A stretch of DNA of 64,000 bases from Vombatus ursinus (GCF_900497805.2 NW_020954713.1:6732180-6796179); one strand, 5' to 3'. Counted from the first letter of the stretch, positions 22,185 through 33,795 are shown. The notes: generated from the sequence alone by a model not told the origin. Numbers and translations: made by a program.

Positions 22185-22425
22185 AATACTGCAAGAATTG
22201 TAAGGAGCAAGTTTGGTCCCAAAGAAGAAATAGGAGACGAAATGTGGGGGAAGATCTATAGATATGGAATATTTCAGAGAATATCAGATTTTTTTCAATG
22301 TATTGTTGAGTTTTGCTTAATTTTTTTTCTCTTACAAAAATTCTCTTCAGGGAATGGATAAAGAGAAGGATAGAAAGATAGATGTAAAGGCCAGATATAT
22401 CAATAAAATCTATTTTTAAAAAGGA
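22185..22425 (+). mobile_element. Family X, copy 3
   Basis: GCAAGTTTGGTCCCAAAGAA, TATAGATATGGAATATTTCA, TGTATTGTTGAGTTTTGCTT, GTAAAGGCCAGATATATC, AATAAAATC tail. Confidence 0.6.
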
Positions 22426-22429
22426 TTAG

Positions 22430-22934
22430 TTCTCCATATACCCACACAACCAATTCCATGGTCTTCCTCACTCACTGAGAGGTCATGAATAGACCAGAAT
22501 GCAACACATAGCACTGTAGCAAATCATTTATCACTCAAACATTTTTAAACATAGAAGTGGATAATTCTAGCTGTTCATTTCTGTTCTTTCCAGCCAAAAC
22601 AAATTTCTTTACCTTGCCAGAGGCAATAAGACAAGATAATTAAAAATCAAACAGTTTTATCTCCCCAAAGGTCCATTCATGATCATTTCAAGTAACATTT
22701 ACGGGAGCAGCATGATCATATTAGGAAGCCTCGCTCTTTTCACAAAGGTTTTTCTGCTCAGTAGTGAAACCCTGTGACCAGCCCAATGGCCACCACAAAC
22801 TGAGCATCACTTTACTTGAGGGCAAAGATAAAGCCATTCAGATGGGGCTGATAATAACAAGATGGTGCTTATTTTCGCTAGCCCCACTATCATCCTAGAA
22901 ACTCTCCCTATTTTCCCACAGAGAACTGTGATAT
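22430..22934. other. Unique intronic sequence left of the minisatellite
   Basis: No repeat or exon recognised. It passes gradually into diverged minisatellite units near 22935. Confidence 0.4.
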
Positions 22935-24388
22935 TCTAAAATGCAAAAACAAATCAGAGTGACAACATGGTAGACACTGCAAAAACAAATGAGAAGATAT
23001 TATTTTGCAGGTGTTGCAAAAACAAACCAAATCATAGTAACATGGTGGGAGTCCCAGAAATGTGCCAAAGGGTACTAATATTTCAGGTGTGGCAAAAAAG
23101 TCAAAGTGGTAGTGATGTGGAGGGTATCACAAAAAAAAAAACAAAGAGTTTGGCATCACAATGACAAGAGGGTAGGCACTGCCAAAACAAACCAAAGGGA
23201 CTCAATATGGTGGGTATTGCCAAAACAAACTAAAAGGTATTAACATTTCATGGTTAAACAATGTTTAGTAACATGGTGGCCATCCCAAAAACAAACCAAT
23301 ATATTAATACCATGGGCAACATAAAAGCAAGCCAAATTGTAACAATATGGCAAACATTGCAAAAACAAACTTCAGGGTATTAATACTTCAGGCTTCACAA
23401 AAAAGAAACTAGAGGACAATAATATGGTGGGCATCCCCATGACAACTCAAACACTGACAACATGATGGACATTGCAAAAATAAATCAAAGGCTATTAATA
23501 CTGTAGGCATTGCAAAGCAAACCCAAAGCAACAATATTGCAGGCATTATAAAAACCAACCAAAGGGTATTAATACTTTGGGAACTGAAAAAACAAACCAA
23601 TCCTCAAAATAAACCACAGGGTGACAACATGGTGAACATTGTAAAAAAAAAAAAAAACCAATAACCAAATAGTATTAATACTTTGGGAATTACAAAAAAC
23701 AAACTAATCCTCAAAACAAACCACCAAGCTAAAGGGTGACAATATGGTGGACATTGTAAAAACAAACAAACAAACAAACAAACAAAACCAAAAAAAACCC
23801 AAAAGGGTATTAATACTTCAGGAACTACAAAAACAAACCTATCCTCAAAACAAACCACAGGGTGACAACATAGCAGACATTGTGAAAAACCAACCAAACA
23901 GTATTAATGCTTTGGGAATTATGAAAACAAACCAACCCTCAAAACAAACCACCAAACCAAAGGGTAACAACATGGTGGACATTGTTTTAAAAAAAAAAAA
24001 AACAACCAAAGGGTATTAATACTTCTGAAACTGCAGAAACAAACTTACCCTCAAAACACACCACAGGGTGACAACACAGTGGACATTGTTAAAAAAAAAC
24101 CAGCTAAACAGTATTAATACTTTGGGAATTACAAAAACAAACCAAACTAAAGGGTGACAACATGGTGGACATTGTTAAACAAAAAAACAAACAAGGGGTA
24201 TTAATACTTTGGAAATTGCAAAAACAAACCAAACTAAAGGGTGACAACATGGCAGGCATAAAAAACAAAACAACCAAACGGTATTAATACTTTTGAGTAT
24301 TGGGGGGAAAAAAACACACAAATAAACAAAGCAATTCTTGAAACAAACCAAAAGATGATAGCACAATGGATACTGTGATAAAACTCAC
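22935..24388. repeat. Minisatellite, 36-40 bp units, abutting the ADGRD1 splice donor
   Basis: About 1.45 kb of tandem units, roughly 35-40 copies, built on GGGTGACAACATGGTGGACA followed by TTG(C/T)AAAAACAAACCAAA. A second unit type has GGGTATTAATACTTTGGGAA, then TTACAAAAACAAACC. From about 23530 the types alternate with a spacer (TCCTCAAAACAAACCAC) as a higher-order repeat of about 110 bp. Left-side units (22935-23400) are more diverged. The last unit (24345-24388) overlaps the intron start of the 24389-24530 exon. Purine-rich on the plus strand, A-rich overall. It gives long chance open frames on the minus strand (for example 23604-23897), which are not genes. Confidence 0.9.
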
Positions 24389-24530
24389 CAGGGTGTGTGT
24401 GAGCCGGATAGTGATCAGAGGTGATCCTGACAAGTTCTGGGACAGTACTGGTGGTGGTTCTACCTTCAGAGAAATAAGGTAACTGGTAGCTAGTATCAAG
24501 TGCTTTTTGTAGTTGACTGCTTCAACAATC
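24389..24530 (-). CDS. ADGRD1: ADGRD1 exon: GAIN subdomain B before the GPS
   Basis: 142 nt, entered in phase 2, ends on a codon boundary. Acceptor TACTTCCAAG (a poor pyrimidine tract), donor GTGAGT at 24383-24388. It encodes [20 protein letters not shown], then [20 protein letters not shown] and IRLTHTL. Human has FATSHLISLEVSPPPTLSQN and [15 protein letters not shown]. One sequon (NLS). The next exon should carry the rest of GAIN and the GPS; it lies before position 1. The donor sits at the edge of a large minisatellite whose unit resembles this same junction. Confidence 0.96.
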
Positions 24531-24859
24531 CTTGGAAGTAAATGGAAACAAATGGAAAATCATTACAAACTGGTCAAAGGGAAGGAGTGAAAAAGAAGCA
24601 GGTAACTGGAAACCACTTTGAACATTCACTTTAGATTTCAGTTGCATCTAGGGAGCACCAGGGTAAGCTTAGGTGAGCTCCTTTCCCTCTGTGAACTTCA
24701 GGGTTCTCATCCATGAAATAAAAAGGTTAAACTAAATGGTCCCTTTGAGCTCTTCCAGCTCTAGATCTAAGATCATGTGAATGATTTTATATTTTTTACA
24801 CTGAGCTTTGCAATTTTCAAACAAAATGCGTCTCCACCAAAGACTTAAATTCCTAAATG

Positions 24860-25455
24860 AATATGGAATGTAGGCTCATTGAGGGCAGGAACTAATTTTG
24901 TTTTATCCATAGCACCTATCTAGTATAGTCACTGAAACTAGTAGATTCTTGACAATCAATAAGTCTGATAGAATGTAAGCTTGTTGAGATCAAAAACTGT
25001 TTCTTTTCTTTTTCTTTCTTTCTTTCTTTCTTTCTTCCTTCCTTCCATCCTTCCTTCCTTCCTTCCTTCCTTCCTTCCTTCCTTCCTTCCTTCCTTCCAT
25101 TCTCTTTGTTTCTCTCTTTTTGTCTTTGTAACTCCAGGGTCTGGCATAAATGGTAGGTACCTAATAAATGGGCAGCTGGGTGGCACAGTAGATAGAACAC
25201 CAAGGCTGGTGTCAGGAAGACTTATCTTTCTGAGTTCAAATCTAGCCTCAGACATTTACTTGCTGTGTGACCCTGGGCAAGTCACTTTACCCTGTTTGCC
25301 TCAATTTACTCATCTGTAAAATGAACTTGAGAAGGAAATGGCAAACCAATCCAGTATTTCTGCCAAGAAAACCCTAAATGGGGTCACAAAGAATCAGACT
25401 CAACTGAAAAAATGACTAAACAACAATAAAAACAAACTTAACAAATGTTTGTTGA
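24860..25455 (+). mobile_element. L2 3' end with CTTT/CCTT repeat and an inserted SINE
   Basis: L2 pieces at 24860-24980 and 25110-25170 (GGGTCTGGCATAAATGGTAG, GTACCTAATAAAT) are interrupted by a pyrimidine microsatellite (25000-25099, (CTTT)n then (CCTT)n). A long SINE follows at 25171-25430 (GGCAGCTGGGTGGCACAGTA, GGGTCACAAAGAATCAGACT, AACAATAAAAAC). The L2 terminus AAATGTTTGTTGATTGAATG resumes at 25440. Confidence 0.78.
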
Positions 25456-25469
25456 TTGAATGAATGAAT

Positions 25470-25580
25470 CAATCCAGTGTTTATTAAATACCTGCTATGT
25501 GCCAGGCACTGTGCTGGGTATTGGGAATACAAAATTGAAACAGTCCCCGCCATCAATAAGCTTACATTCTATTGGAGTTA
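25470..25580 (-). mobile_element. L2 LINE 3' end, antisense
   Basis: CAGTGTTTATTAAATACCTG, TATGTGCCAGGCACTGTGCT, AATAAGCTTACATTCTATTG. Confidence 0.8.
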
Positions 25581-25769
25581 TGTTTTATCTTTCTTATAAA
25601 AACAAATGTTTATTTAGTTGAATGAAATTGAATGAAACCACTAACCCAAAAGAAACTAAGCTTGATCAACATTAATCCTCACTCTACTGAGGGGAGGAGA
25701 AATTGTATTGATGGATAAGCTACATTAACTACATGCACCTGAATGATGGTCAAATACCCGCAATCTCAG

Positions 25770-26490
25770 CTGAATAAGATAGATGGCCCAATGGGTAGAG
25801 CACTGAACCTGGAGTCAGGAAGAACTGAATTCAATCAAACCCACTTCTCAGACACTTAGCACCCTCCTGCCCTGGGTTGTGTGAAGATCAAATGAGATAA
25901 TACAGTGCCTGGGACATAATAGGTGCTTTTTGTTGCTCACTCATTTCAGTCATATCCAACTCTTCCTGATCCCATTGGGGGTTTTCTTGGCAAAGACACT
26001 GGAGTGGTTTGCCATTTCCTTCTCCAGCTCATTTTACAGATGAGGAAACTGAAGGAAACAGGGTGAAGTGACTTGCCCAGGATCTCACAGCTAATAAGTG
26101 TCTGAGGTCAGATTTGAACTCAGGAAGATGAGTCTTCCCTGCTCTGGGTCTGGTGCTCCATCCACTGCACCACCATTCTAGGGGCTTGATAAATGCTTCT
26201 TCCTTTCTTCAATTTAAAATTTGCAAAGCACTTAGTATAATAATAATAATAGCTCGCATTTATATAGCACTTGCCATATGCCAGGCGTTGTTCTAAGCAC
26301 TTTACAATTACGATCTCATTTGATCCCCACAACAGTCCTGGGAGGAAGTTTCTATTATTATCTCCACTTTATAGTTGAGAAAACTGAGAGATTAGGTGGT
26401 ATGGCCAGGGTCACCCAGTAGGATTTGAACTCAAGTGTTCCTAACCCAAATCCCACATTCTATCCACCTAGCTGTCTCCCTTGCTATGTT
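25770..26490. mobile_element. SINE cluster (sense, antisense, antisense)
   Basis: 25775-25922 sense SINE (GTAGAGCACTGAACCTGGAG). 25925-26182 antisense long SINE (TTGTTGCTCACTCATTTCAG, CATTGGGGGTTTTCTTGGCA). 26230-26480 antisense MIR/THER1 with an ATA repeat (GCATTTATATAGCACTTGCC, AGGGTCACCCAGTAGG). Confidence 0.82.
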
Positions 26491-26754
26491 TGATCCCTCC
26501 AGCTCTCTTCCAGATGCATCACTGCCCTACATTTAGCCTCAGATTCTCCCTAGGTCCCTCACTTGAGATGTCTTGTGCAAGAATATCACAGCAGATGTTA
26601 TTAAGCCATCACCAGGATCTTCCCGTGTACTCAGCTTCATAGGTATTCAATCCCTGCTGACCCAAGGAGTATTGAGTCACTCATCCCATGGGGTATCAGC
26701 TTCCATTTTCACATTTCCCAGTTGTTTAATTGATACGGTGCTCTGTGTTTTCAG

Positions 26755-26905
26755 GCTGCATTGAACCATAGGAATCATACTGGATTTGGACTGAGAGCTG
26801 GGATCAAATCTCATCTCTGCCACTTCTACCCATGTGACCTTGAGTAAACTGCTTATAACCCCTCTGGGCACTCAGTTTCCTCACTTAGAAAATGACAGTA
26901 TAGGT
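26755..26905 (+). mobile_element. MIR-type SINE
   Basis: ATCATACTGGATTTGGACTG, GATCAAATCTCATCTCTGCC, CTCAGTTTCCTCACTTAGA. Confidence 0.7.
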
Positions 26906-27214
26906 TAGAGATTATGAATCCTTCCTCCTCGTTGGCAATCTGAGGTCCCGAGCACATACAGTTGATTGGTCTCCCAGGGTTCCATCTCCAAGTGAAAGGG
27001 ACCACTCAGTGATACTTTTCCCTGTGTCTCCTTCCCAGAAATGCTATAGCCCCATCTCCCTAATCTAGGCATTTCTTGCATTTCTTCATTCCAACCTTTC
27101 TTGACCAGATTCAACATATCTTTCTAGGTTGATCACACACTGTGAAGTGCTTAGCACAGTGCCTGGCACATCAGTGTTTGTTCCCTTTCATTCCCTTCTC
27201 TTCTTCCCGTTCAT

Positions 27215-27455
27215 ACACTCTTTTGTTGTTGTTCGGTCATTTTTCAGTAGTATCCGGCTCTTCGTGACTCCGTTTGGGGTTTTCTTGGCAAAGATACTGG
27301 AGTAGTTTGCCATTTTGTTCTCCAGTTCATTTTATAGATGAGGAAACTGAAGCAAACAGGGTTAAGTGACTTGCCCGGGGTCACATAACTAGTAATTATC
27401 TGAGGCTGGATTCGAATTCAGGTCTTCCTGACTCTATTCACTGTGACCCCTATCT
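27215..27455 (-). mobile_element. Long marsupial SINE, antisense
   Basis: TTGTTGTTGTTCGGTCATTT, TTTGGGGTTTTCTTGGCAAA, GATGAGGAAACTGAAGCAAA, GGTCACATAACTAGTAATTA. Confidence 0.88.
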
Positions 27456-27459
27456 AACC

Positions 27460-28480
27460 ATACTTCTTCTGCTTGGCCCTTATATAGAACTATCATTGTG
27501 ATGTTTCCTGGGCCCCTAGCAACTATGAGTACCCTATTTTTAATCCCCAAATGGGTTTGCCCAACATATGGGTACGTGCATACATTTCACTTTATATAGT
27601 CCTGGAATCTAGCCCATGATGTACATGTGCCCCACACCCGTCCTCCCCATCCTTCACATAAAGCAGTCACTTGTGTTTGTTTCCTTAAGAAGGAGCAGGC
27701 CTGAGAAGCACGCTGGAGTTTCCCCGGAGTTGTAAATATGAAACATTCTCAATAAAAAACTCCATAAAGGAAAAACACCCTCTCATCATTTATTGCGCCG
27801 GGAAGATGCCTTTGATGAAACATTGCCAAGCACAGGGGGGCTTCAAGGGCAGTGGTGTACATCTTTAGACAATCATTACCCAGAATAGTGTCAAAGCCCC
27901 AAAAGGCTGAAGGACAATTGAGGGCCACTTTGTTCCAGATGAATGACATTCCATTGCAGTGCTATTAAGCCATTTCTGAAGCCTAAGATCCTTTAGAAAA
28001 ATACATAAAACAATAAGAATCTATAAAAACAAAGAACAGAAGAGGATGGAGCTAGGAAATGGGCCAGTGATATTGTTGGTATAGGGAACTCCCAGGGGAG
28101 GAAATACTCTCTACTAATGCAGGTTAGGGCCTTCTCTGAAATGTATAGTCTTAAAGAACTACCTGGGCACTGAGATGTTTAAGTGACACAGCCAGCATGG
28201 ATCAGAGGCAGTTCTTGAATTGTAAAGCCAGCTTTCTAGCCACTGAGAAAGAAAACCTATCTTAGCCTTTGATTGACGCCGTGAGAAGCTAACCTCAGAT
28301 CTCTGATCTCTGGACAAAGATGTCGGCTTCCAACATTATCCAGAGGATTCTCAGCTAAGTGTGTGTTGGCCCAAATGACCTCAGAGCTCCCTTCCAGCTG
28401 TTAGACTGTCATTTTTATAATTAGTGTTGAAGGAACTGGTGGGTGTTTAGCCTGGAGAAGAGGAATTGTAGCTACCCATC
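27460..28480. other. Intronic sequence without recognised features
   Basis: Largely unique. A weak MIR-like stretch may lie at 28140-28250 (TTTAAGTGACACAGCCAGCA). No exon found. Confidence 0.4.
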
Positions 28481-28699
28481 TAAGCTTAGGCAAGCCCTTT
28501 GGAATAGCTGAGCCTTAGTTTCCTTGATTGTAAAATGAAGACAACTAGACAAGATGGCTTCTAAAATCCCTTCCAGCTCTAAATCTATAAAGCTAAGACT
28601 TAGGAAGAGCAGGAGAACAATCTTTAAGCATTCACAGCCAAGAAAACCAGGACTCAGGAATGCCAATTAATTTGTGTAAGTCACAGAAGAAGCAAACAG

Positions 28700-28880
28700 C
28701 AGAGGTAGAATTTCTCTCCTCTAGGGCCAAATACCCCCAGTGCCATCAGTGGAGGTATTCAAGCAAAGGCTGGCTGATCACTCGTCAGAGGATGTCACAG
28801 AGTGGGGTTTGTCCAAGCCTCGGCAGAACTTGACGGCCTCTGGGGTCTCCTACAATTCTGAGGTCCTATGATTCTGTCTT
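28700..28880 (+). mobile_element. CR1/L3-like LINE 3' end
   Basis: TGGAGGTATTCAAGCAAAGG, CTGGCTGATCACTCGTCAGA, CTACAATTCTGAGGTCCTAT, GATTCTG end, as in CR1-clade 3' ends. Confidence 0.72.
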
Positions 28881-29629
28881 TGGCTCCTTGGGGCCACTGG
28901 AGTTATTGAAGGGAATGACACAGAAAGCAGCTCACTGACTATGTTATGGGCCCAGAGCTCTAAAACGTGTTTTTATAGCTCAGTGAAATTAGAATTAGAT
29001 GACATATGATGTGAAATAGACCTGTTTGCTCAAATCAGGTGAATTGCACTTTTTTAGGTAGACAAGACATTTTCAAAATACTGCTTTGGACTCTTTTTTA
29101 TTTTGAGGATGAGCTGAAGCTTCAGAACGGATTTTGCTGGCCGTACCCTCCCCATCATAAATCTCTCAATCTCCCAGCGTAGTGCCTGGAACCAATTAGG
29201 TAGTTAATAAATGTCTGTTGATTGATTGATTCCCACAAGAGTTAGGGACCACCTACCAAAGTGTTCCGGGAAAGCCTTTTCTGCTCCCCACCCCACATGC
29301 CTTTTTTCAACCTCTCTCTGCTCCCCGAAATCCCACAGATGGGATTTCATTTCTTTGGCACAGGGTTGTTCAAAGAAGCAGGGCTTTCGGAATAGAGTTT
29401 TGAATAGGGGGTTAGACACAAAGATTTGATGTTCACTTGGTCCTCTTCAAGAATGAAGGACAAACAACAACAAATGAGGTTCGTTAGTGATGTGGTCCTC
29501 AGTAAATGACTTAACCTCTCAGCATTTATTAAGTGCCTACTCAGTACCCTGAGAATCTTCACCTCCTAGTTTGACTTTTTTTCTGGACTAGATTAAAGAG
29601 GCCATTCTTTGACTCGTTTTTTTTTACCT

Positions 29630-29850
29630 AGTCTTAATCACTGAATGAGTGTCTCCTCAGTCAAACTGAAACTTGCTAAAGACCCTAGCTTTAAAAGGTT
29701 AAGGTTTTCCACCACATCTGGGGCCACCTCCAGTTTTCCTGATATATGACTGGCCACTGGACCCAGACAGCTCTGGAGGAGAAAGTGAGGCCCTCCCTCA
29801 CTTAAATCTAATTCACTTCCATGATGTCATGGTCCTCTTCAACAATAACA
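29630..29850 (-). mobile_element. Marsupial interspersed repeat, near complete
   Basis: Minus strand reads GAAGAGGACCATGACATCAT, GAAGTGAATTAGATTTAAGT, TTTCTCCTCCAGAGCTGTCT, GGTCCAGTGGCCAGTCATAT. A second fragment with the same head is at 29435-29475, and another at 8160. I do not have a family name. Confidence 0.6.
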
Positions 29851-29852
29851 AC

Positions 29853-30500
29853 AACTATGTGCCAGGCACTGTGCTAAGCATTGGTGATACAAAGAAATGG
29901 GGGGAAGAGAAAAGGGAGGAGTCCCTGCTGTCAAGTAGCTCACAATGCCATAGGGAAGACAGCATGAAGACAACCATGAACAAGACCCATACGTGATAAA
30001 AGTCTCAGAAGGAAGGCATGAAGAGTAAGGAGGATGAGAAAGATTTCTTGTCAAAGGTGGAACTTTAGCTGATACTTGAAGGAAGTCAAGGAAGCCATGA
30101 TGCCTCATCAGCATGCAGAGAATTCCACCCAAGAAGGGCAGCCAGTGACAAAAATGTATAGCCAAGAGACAGTATCATGTTCCAGGAATGGCAAGGTCAA
30201 CCGATGGCAAAGTACATGGAGGAGAAAAAGGTAGAAGAAGCCTGGAGAGGTGGGCCAGATCATGAAGGACTTTGAAAGCCAAACAGAGGGGTTTCCATTT
30301 GATCCCAGAGGAACAGGAAGCCACTAGAGTTTATTGAATGGGGAGCTGACGTGGTCAGACCTGAAGTTAAGGAAGGTGAGAGGGAGTGTTGGATGGACCG
30401 GAGTGGGGAGGGGCTTCAGGCGAGAAACTAAACAGCCCCTTGCAATAGTTCAGGAGAGAGGGGATGAGGATCTCCACCAGGTTGGTGTGCTCTGTCTCAA
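29853..30500 (-). mobile_element. L2 LINE 3' region, antisense, long
   Basis: TGTGCCAGGCACTGTGCTAA, TCAAGTAGCTCACAATGCCA, ACTTGAAGGAAGTCAAGGAA, ATGTTCCAGGAATGGCAAGG, TGAAGGACTTTGAAAGCCAA, AGAGTTTATTGAATGGGGAG, AATAGTTCAGGAGAGAGG. About 650 bp, the longest L2 relic here. Confidence 0.75.
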
Positions 30501-31360
30501 CCTTGTTTTCTCATCTGTAAAATGAGCGTAATAACAGCACCTACTTCCCAGGGCCGTCATAAGGATCTAATGTGATAATTTATGTAAAACACTTTGCAAA
30601 CCTGAAAGTATAAGTTGCTGTTGCTGTTTTGTTGCTATTATTATCTGTAAAATGGGGCAAATCACACCTCTTGCACCTTATCTCAAGGGCTGTTGTGAAG
30701 ATCAAACAATAATAATTATTATTATAGCTAGGCAGCACAGTGGATAGAGAACCAGGCCTGGAACCAGGAAGACTCATCTTCATGAATTCAAATCCGACCT
30801 CAGACATTTAATAGCTGTGTGACCCTGTGCAAGTCCCTTCACCCTCTTTGCCTCAGTTTCCTCATCTGTCAAATGAATTGGAAAAGGAAAAGGCAAACCA
30901 CTCCAGTCTCTTCACCAAGAAAACCCCAAATGGGGTCCTGAAGAGTCAGACCCAACTGAAATGACTGAACAACAACAGTAAGAACCTGGAGGGACCTATT
31001 AGAGCTTGGTCACTGATAGCATAATATAACCTAGGGTTACCTCCACAACACAATGAGGTCACAAAGAGTTGGATACAACTGAAACAACTCAACAGCAACA
31101 ACAACGTATAATCCCTAGTATGTGCCAGGCACTGTGCTGAGCACTTTACAAATACTATATTATTTGATCCTCACAGTAACCTGGGAGGGAGGTGCTATTA
31201 TTATCCCCATTTTACAGATGAAGAAACTGAGGCAAATAGAAGTTAACTGACTTGCCCAGGGTCACACAGCTAGTAAGTGTCTGAGGCCAAATTTGAATTC
31301 AGATCTTCCTGACTCCAGGCCCAGCACTCTGTGCATTGGGTCACCTAGCTGCGTCAAATG
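30500..31360. mobile_element. SINE cluster
   Basis: 30500-30720 MIR tails. 30725-30985 sense long SINE (TAGCTAGGCAGCACAGTGGA, AACCAGGCCTGGAACCAGGA, GAACAACAACA). 31105-31358 antisense MIR/THER1 (TGTGCCAGGCACTGTGCTGA, GGTCACACAGCTAGTAAGTG). Confidence 0.85.
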
Positions 31361-31387
31361 AGTTCATGTATCTGAACTTTAGTTTAA

Positions 31388-31462
31388 ATATATATGTGTG
31401 TGTAAATGTATCTACATATACACATATATCATGTGTATATATATATATATATGTATATATGG
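31388..31462. repeat. TATG/TA-rich microsatellite
   Basis: ATATATGTGTGTGTAAATG, then TATATATATATATATATG. Confidence 0.9.
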
Positions 31463-31889
31463 AGAAAGAGAGAAGACTTTAGTCTTCCACATACTTTCAA
31501 GTAGAATATAAATAGCAGCTGCTTTTCTTCAGTTTTCCCTGGGAGAACTGATATTTTAATACTATCAGTCATGTCTAAGTTAGTGAGAATGAGTCAGACA
31601 CATCTTTTTCTGAGGATGATTTTGATCTGACAAGTGAGCACTGAGCACCTTGGAAGGGCCTAAAAGGTTGGACAAGGGATATCATTGGGGGTTGGGGGAA
31701 GAGGGATAAAGGAAGCATAAAGGAGGCTGGGGACCCTGAAGACAGACCTTCCTCCCCATCACCATTGTGACGCAAGCCGGCTTGGCTAATTGTCTTCTAA
31801 AGCGTAAGAAGCCCTAGAGAAAAGAAGAGGAAAAAGAGCCCTGCTCCCTCCCTGGCAGAGGTGAAGGACTTCGGGAGGACTGTCCTGCG

Positions 31890-32085
31890 CGTACTGTCAG
31901 ACTCAGTTGATATGTTGATCAGTTCTGTGAAATTGCTTTTTTTTTCTCTTCCGTTTCTTGAACAAAATTCAGGTCATCCTTTGTTACAAGATGTGACCCT
32001 CTGGGTAGGGGAAGGAGAAGGGATATAATCAGAAGTGAAGGGGATGTAAAAATAAAAGATAGCAATACTTTTTTAATAAATTGCA
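31890..32085 (+). mobile_element. Family X, copy 4
   Basis: GTACTGTCAGACTCAGTTGA, TCATCCTTTGTTACAAGATG, ACCCTCTGGGTAGGGGAAGG, GATGTAAAAATAAAAGATAG, CAATACTTTTTTAATAAA. Confidence 0.6.
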
Positions 32086-32124
32086 AGGAGGAATTTCCAG
32101 ATCACAAGATTAGAGTCATTCAAT

Positions 32125-32370
32125 TAGTATTCATTGTTGTTGTTATTGAGTCATTCCAGTCATGTCTGGCTCTCTGTGACCCCATTTGGGGTTTTCTTAG
32201 CAGAGATAGTGGAGTGATTTGCCAATTCCTTCTCCAGTTCATTTTATAAATGAGGAAGCTGAGGTAAACAGGGTTAAGTGACTTGCCCAGGGTCACACAG
32301 CTAGTAAGGGTCTGAGGCTGGATTTCCAGCACTCTTTCCAGTGTACCAACTAGCTGCCCCAGCATTTATT
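32125..32370 (-). mobile_element. Long marsupial SINE, antisense
   Basis: TGTTGTTATTGAGTCATTCC, GGGGTTTTCTTAGCAGAGAT, GGGTCACACAGCTAGTAAGG, ACCAACTAGCTGCCCC. Confidence 0.9.
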
Positions 32371-33534
32371 AAGCACCTACTATGTGCCACTTTGTGGAGA
32401 GCTCTGAGATACAGAGAGGTTAACAGCATGGTTTCTGATCAATCAACAGGAAAAATAACCAGACTGAGGCACATCATTAGTAGTTTTTGCACTCAGTAAT
32501 AAATGATTACTATGTCACCTAGTCAACTAGATTTTATTAAGCACCTTCTATATAGCAGGTAATGGGATAAGTACTGAGGATCTAAGGAAGACCAATACTA
32601 GCCCCTTCCCACCAGGAGCTCGTATCCTGGAGCAAGCAACATGAAGCACATGCTGGGACAGTGGAGAAGCTCACCTGGAATAAGGACTGGCAAAGCTCCA
32701 GTCACCCTACCCTAGTTATGGCTCTGCCCAAAGAGACTTTTGTCCAAGAAGGGGATTAAATCATGAAGCATCTCCTCAAGGAGCTTCCAAAAATCTAATG
32801 CAAAAAGTAAAACCTGCCCCCAGATGAGGAAGTTGGAGCCCAATGTGATAGGATTCTACCCTTCCAAATGCACAGAGCAGCAGACAACAAGAAGCCGCTG
32901 TCTCAGTGGCCCACCTGGCAAACTGGGAGTGTTCTATAAAAGGTGAATAATTAGAATAACAATTCCAGGAGTGAACAATCGATACAACTATGGGAACACT
33001 ATGATTCCAAGCTAGAAATTCATGTGAAAGAATCCTTCTGCAAAGATTCCTCTACAAAGGCAGAAGATGTAGGACAGTAGAAATCATCCTGGCTCTGGCC
33101 TGAAAGACCCTGGTTCAAATCCTATCTCTGATGTTTACTGCATTGTGTGACCTAGGGCAAGTCACCTAACATTCCTGGCCTCAGTTTCCTTATCTGTAAA
33201 ATGAAAGGATTGAGCTAGATAGCTCCTGAGGACTCCTCAGAGGTTCAATATCTCTAATCCTATGAACCAACTGTACCACTCAGGACCCCAGAAAGTGTGT
33301 TTAGGAATAAAAGATACTAAAATATTGCCCTTTTGTGATTACAGTTGGCAGTGACCATGGAAGCCATTATTTCTAAGTATACCTTGGTATAAATCCCCCT
33401 TACCTCATCCCCTACTCAAAGGCAACCTCCTCCATGAAACCTTCCTCTAGGTATGCAATGTCCTTTCCTCAAACCTCCTACAGCACTTTGTTTTGCAACT
33501 TCCAAATGCAATTATGATGCAATTTGATTCAATT

Positions 33535-33795
33535 CCATTCAACAGACATTGATGAAGTATTTGCTTTATGCAAGGCCCCACACTAGGCACCAAGACAAAA
33601 ATGAAATACTCCCTGTCCTCAAGGAACTTATATTCCTACTAAAAGCATTCAACATGTACACAGATAAACAAATCCAATATAAACAGGGTAAGAGAAAATT
33701 ATTTGAAGAGGGAGAGAGTATTAACAATGAGGAAGTTAGGGAAGGCTTTGGGGAGAAGAGGCCACCTGAGCTGTCCTTTTGTGAACAGCTTCAAG
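33535..33795 (-). mobile_element. L2 LINE 3' region, antisense
   Basis: GCACCAAGACAAAAATGAAA, CTCAAGGAACTTATATTCCT, AGTTAGGGAAGGCTTTGGGG. Confidence 0.65.

Noticed and set aside
23409-23897. Minus-strand frames with repeated CFxMPxVLI-like peptides, looking like a repeat protein
   Set aside because: They lie in the minisatellite; the 36-39 bp unit is often a multiple of three, which gives periodic peptides by chance.
22935-24388. CRISPR-like array
   Set aside because: Units abut without unique spacers, the genome is mammalian, and the units resemble a splice junction.
1-24388. Search for the GPS and membrane-helix exons of ADGRD1
   Set aside because: No minus-strand block resembling CTHLTNFA, the helix regions or the C-terminal tail was found, so these are presumed to lie left of the window.
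24916-25319. Three frames of 95-112 residues with KEGR, ERKK or FLPS runs
   Set aside because: They come from the CTTT/CCTT microsatellite and the adjoining SINE.
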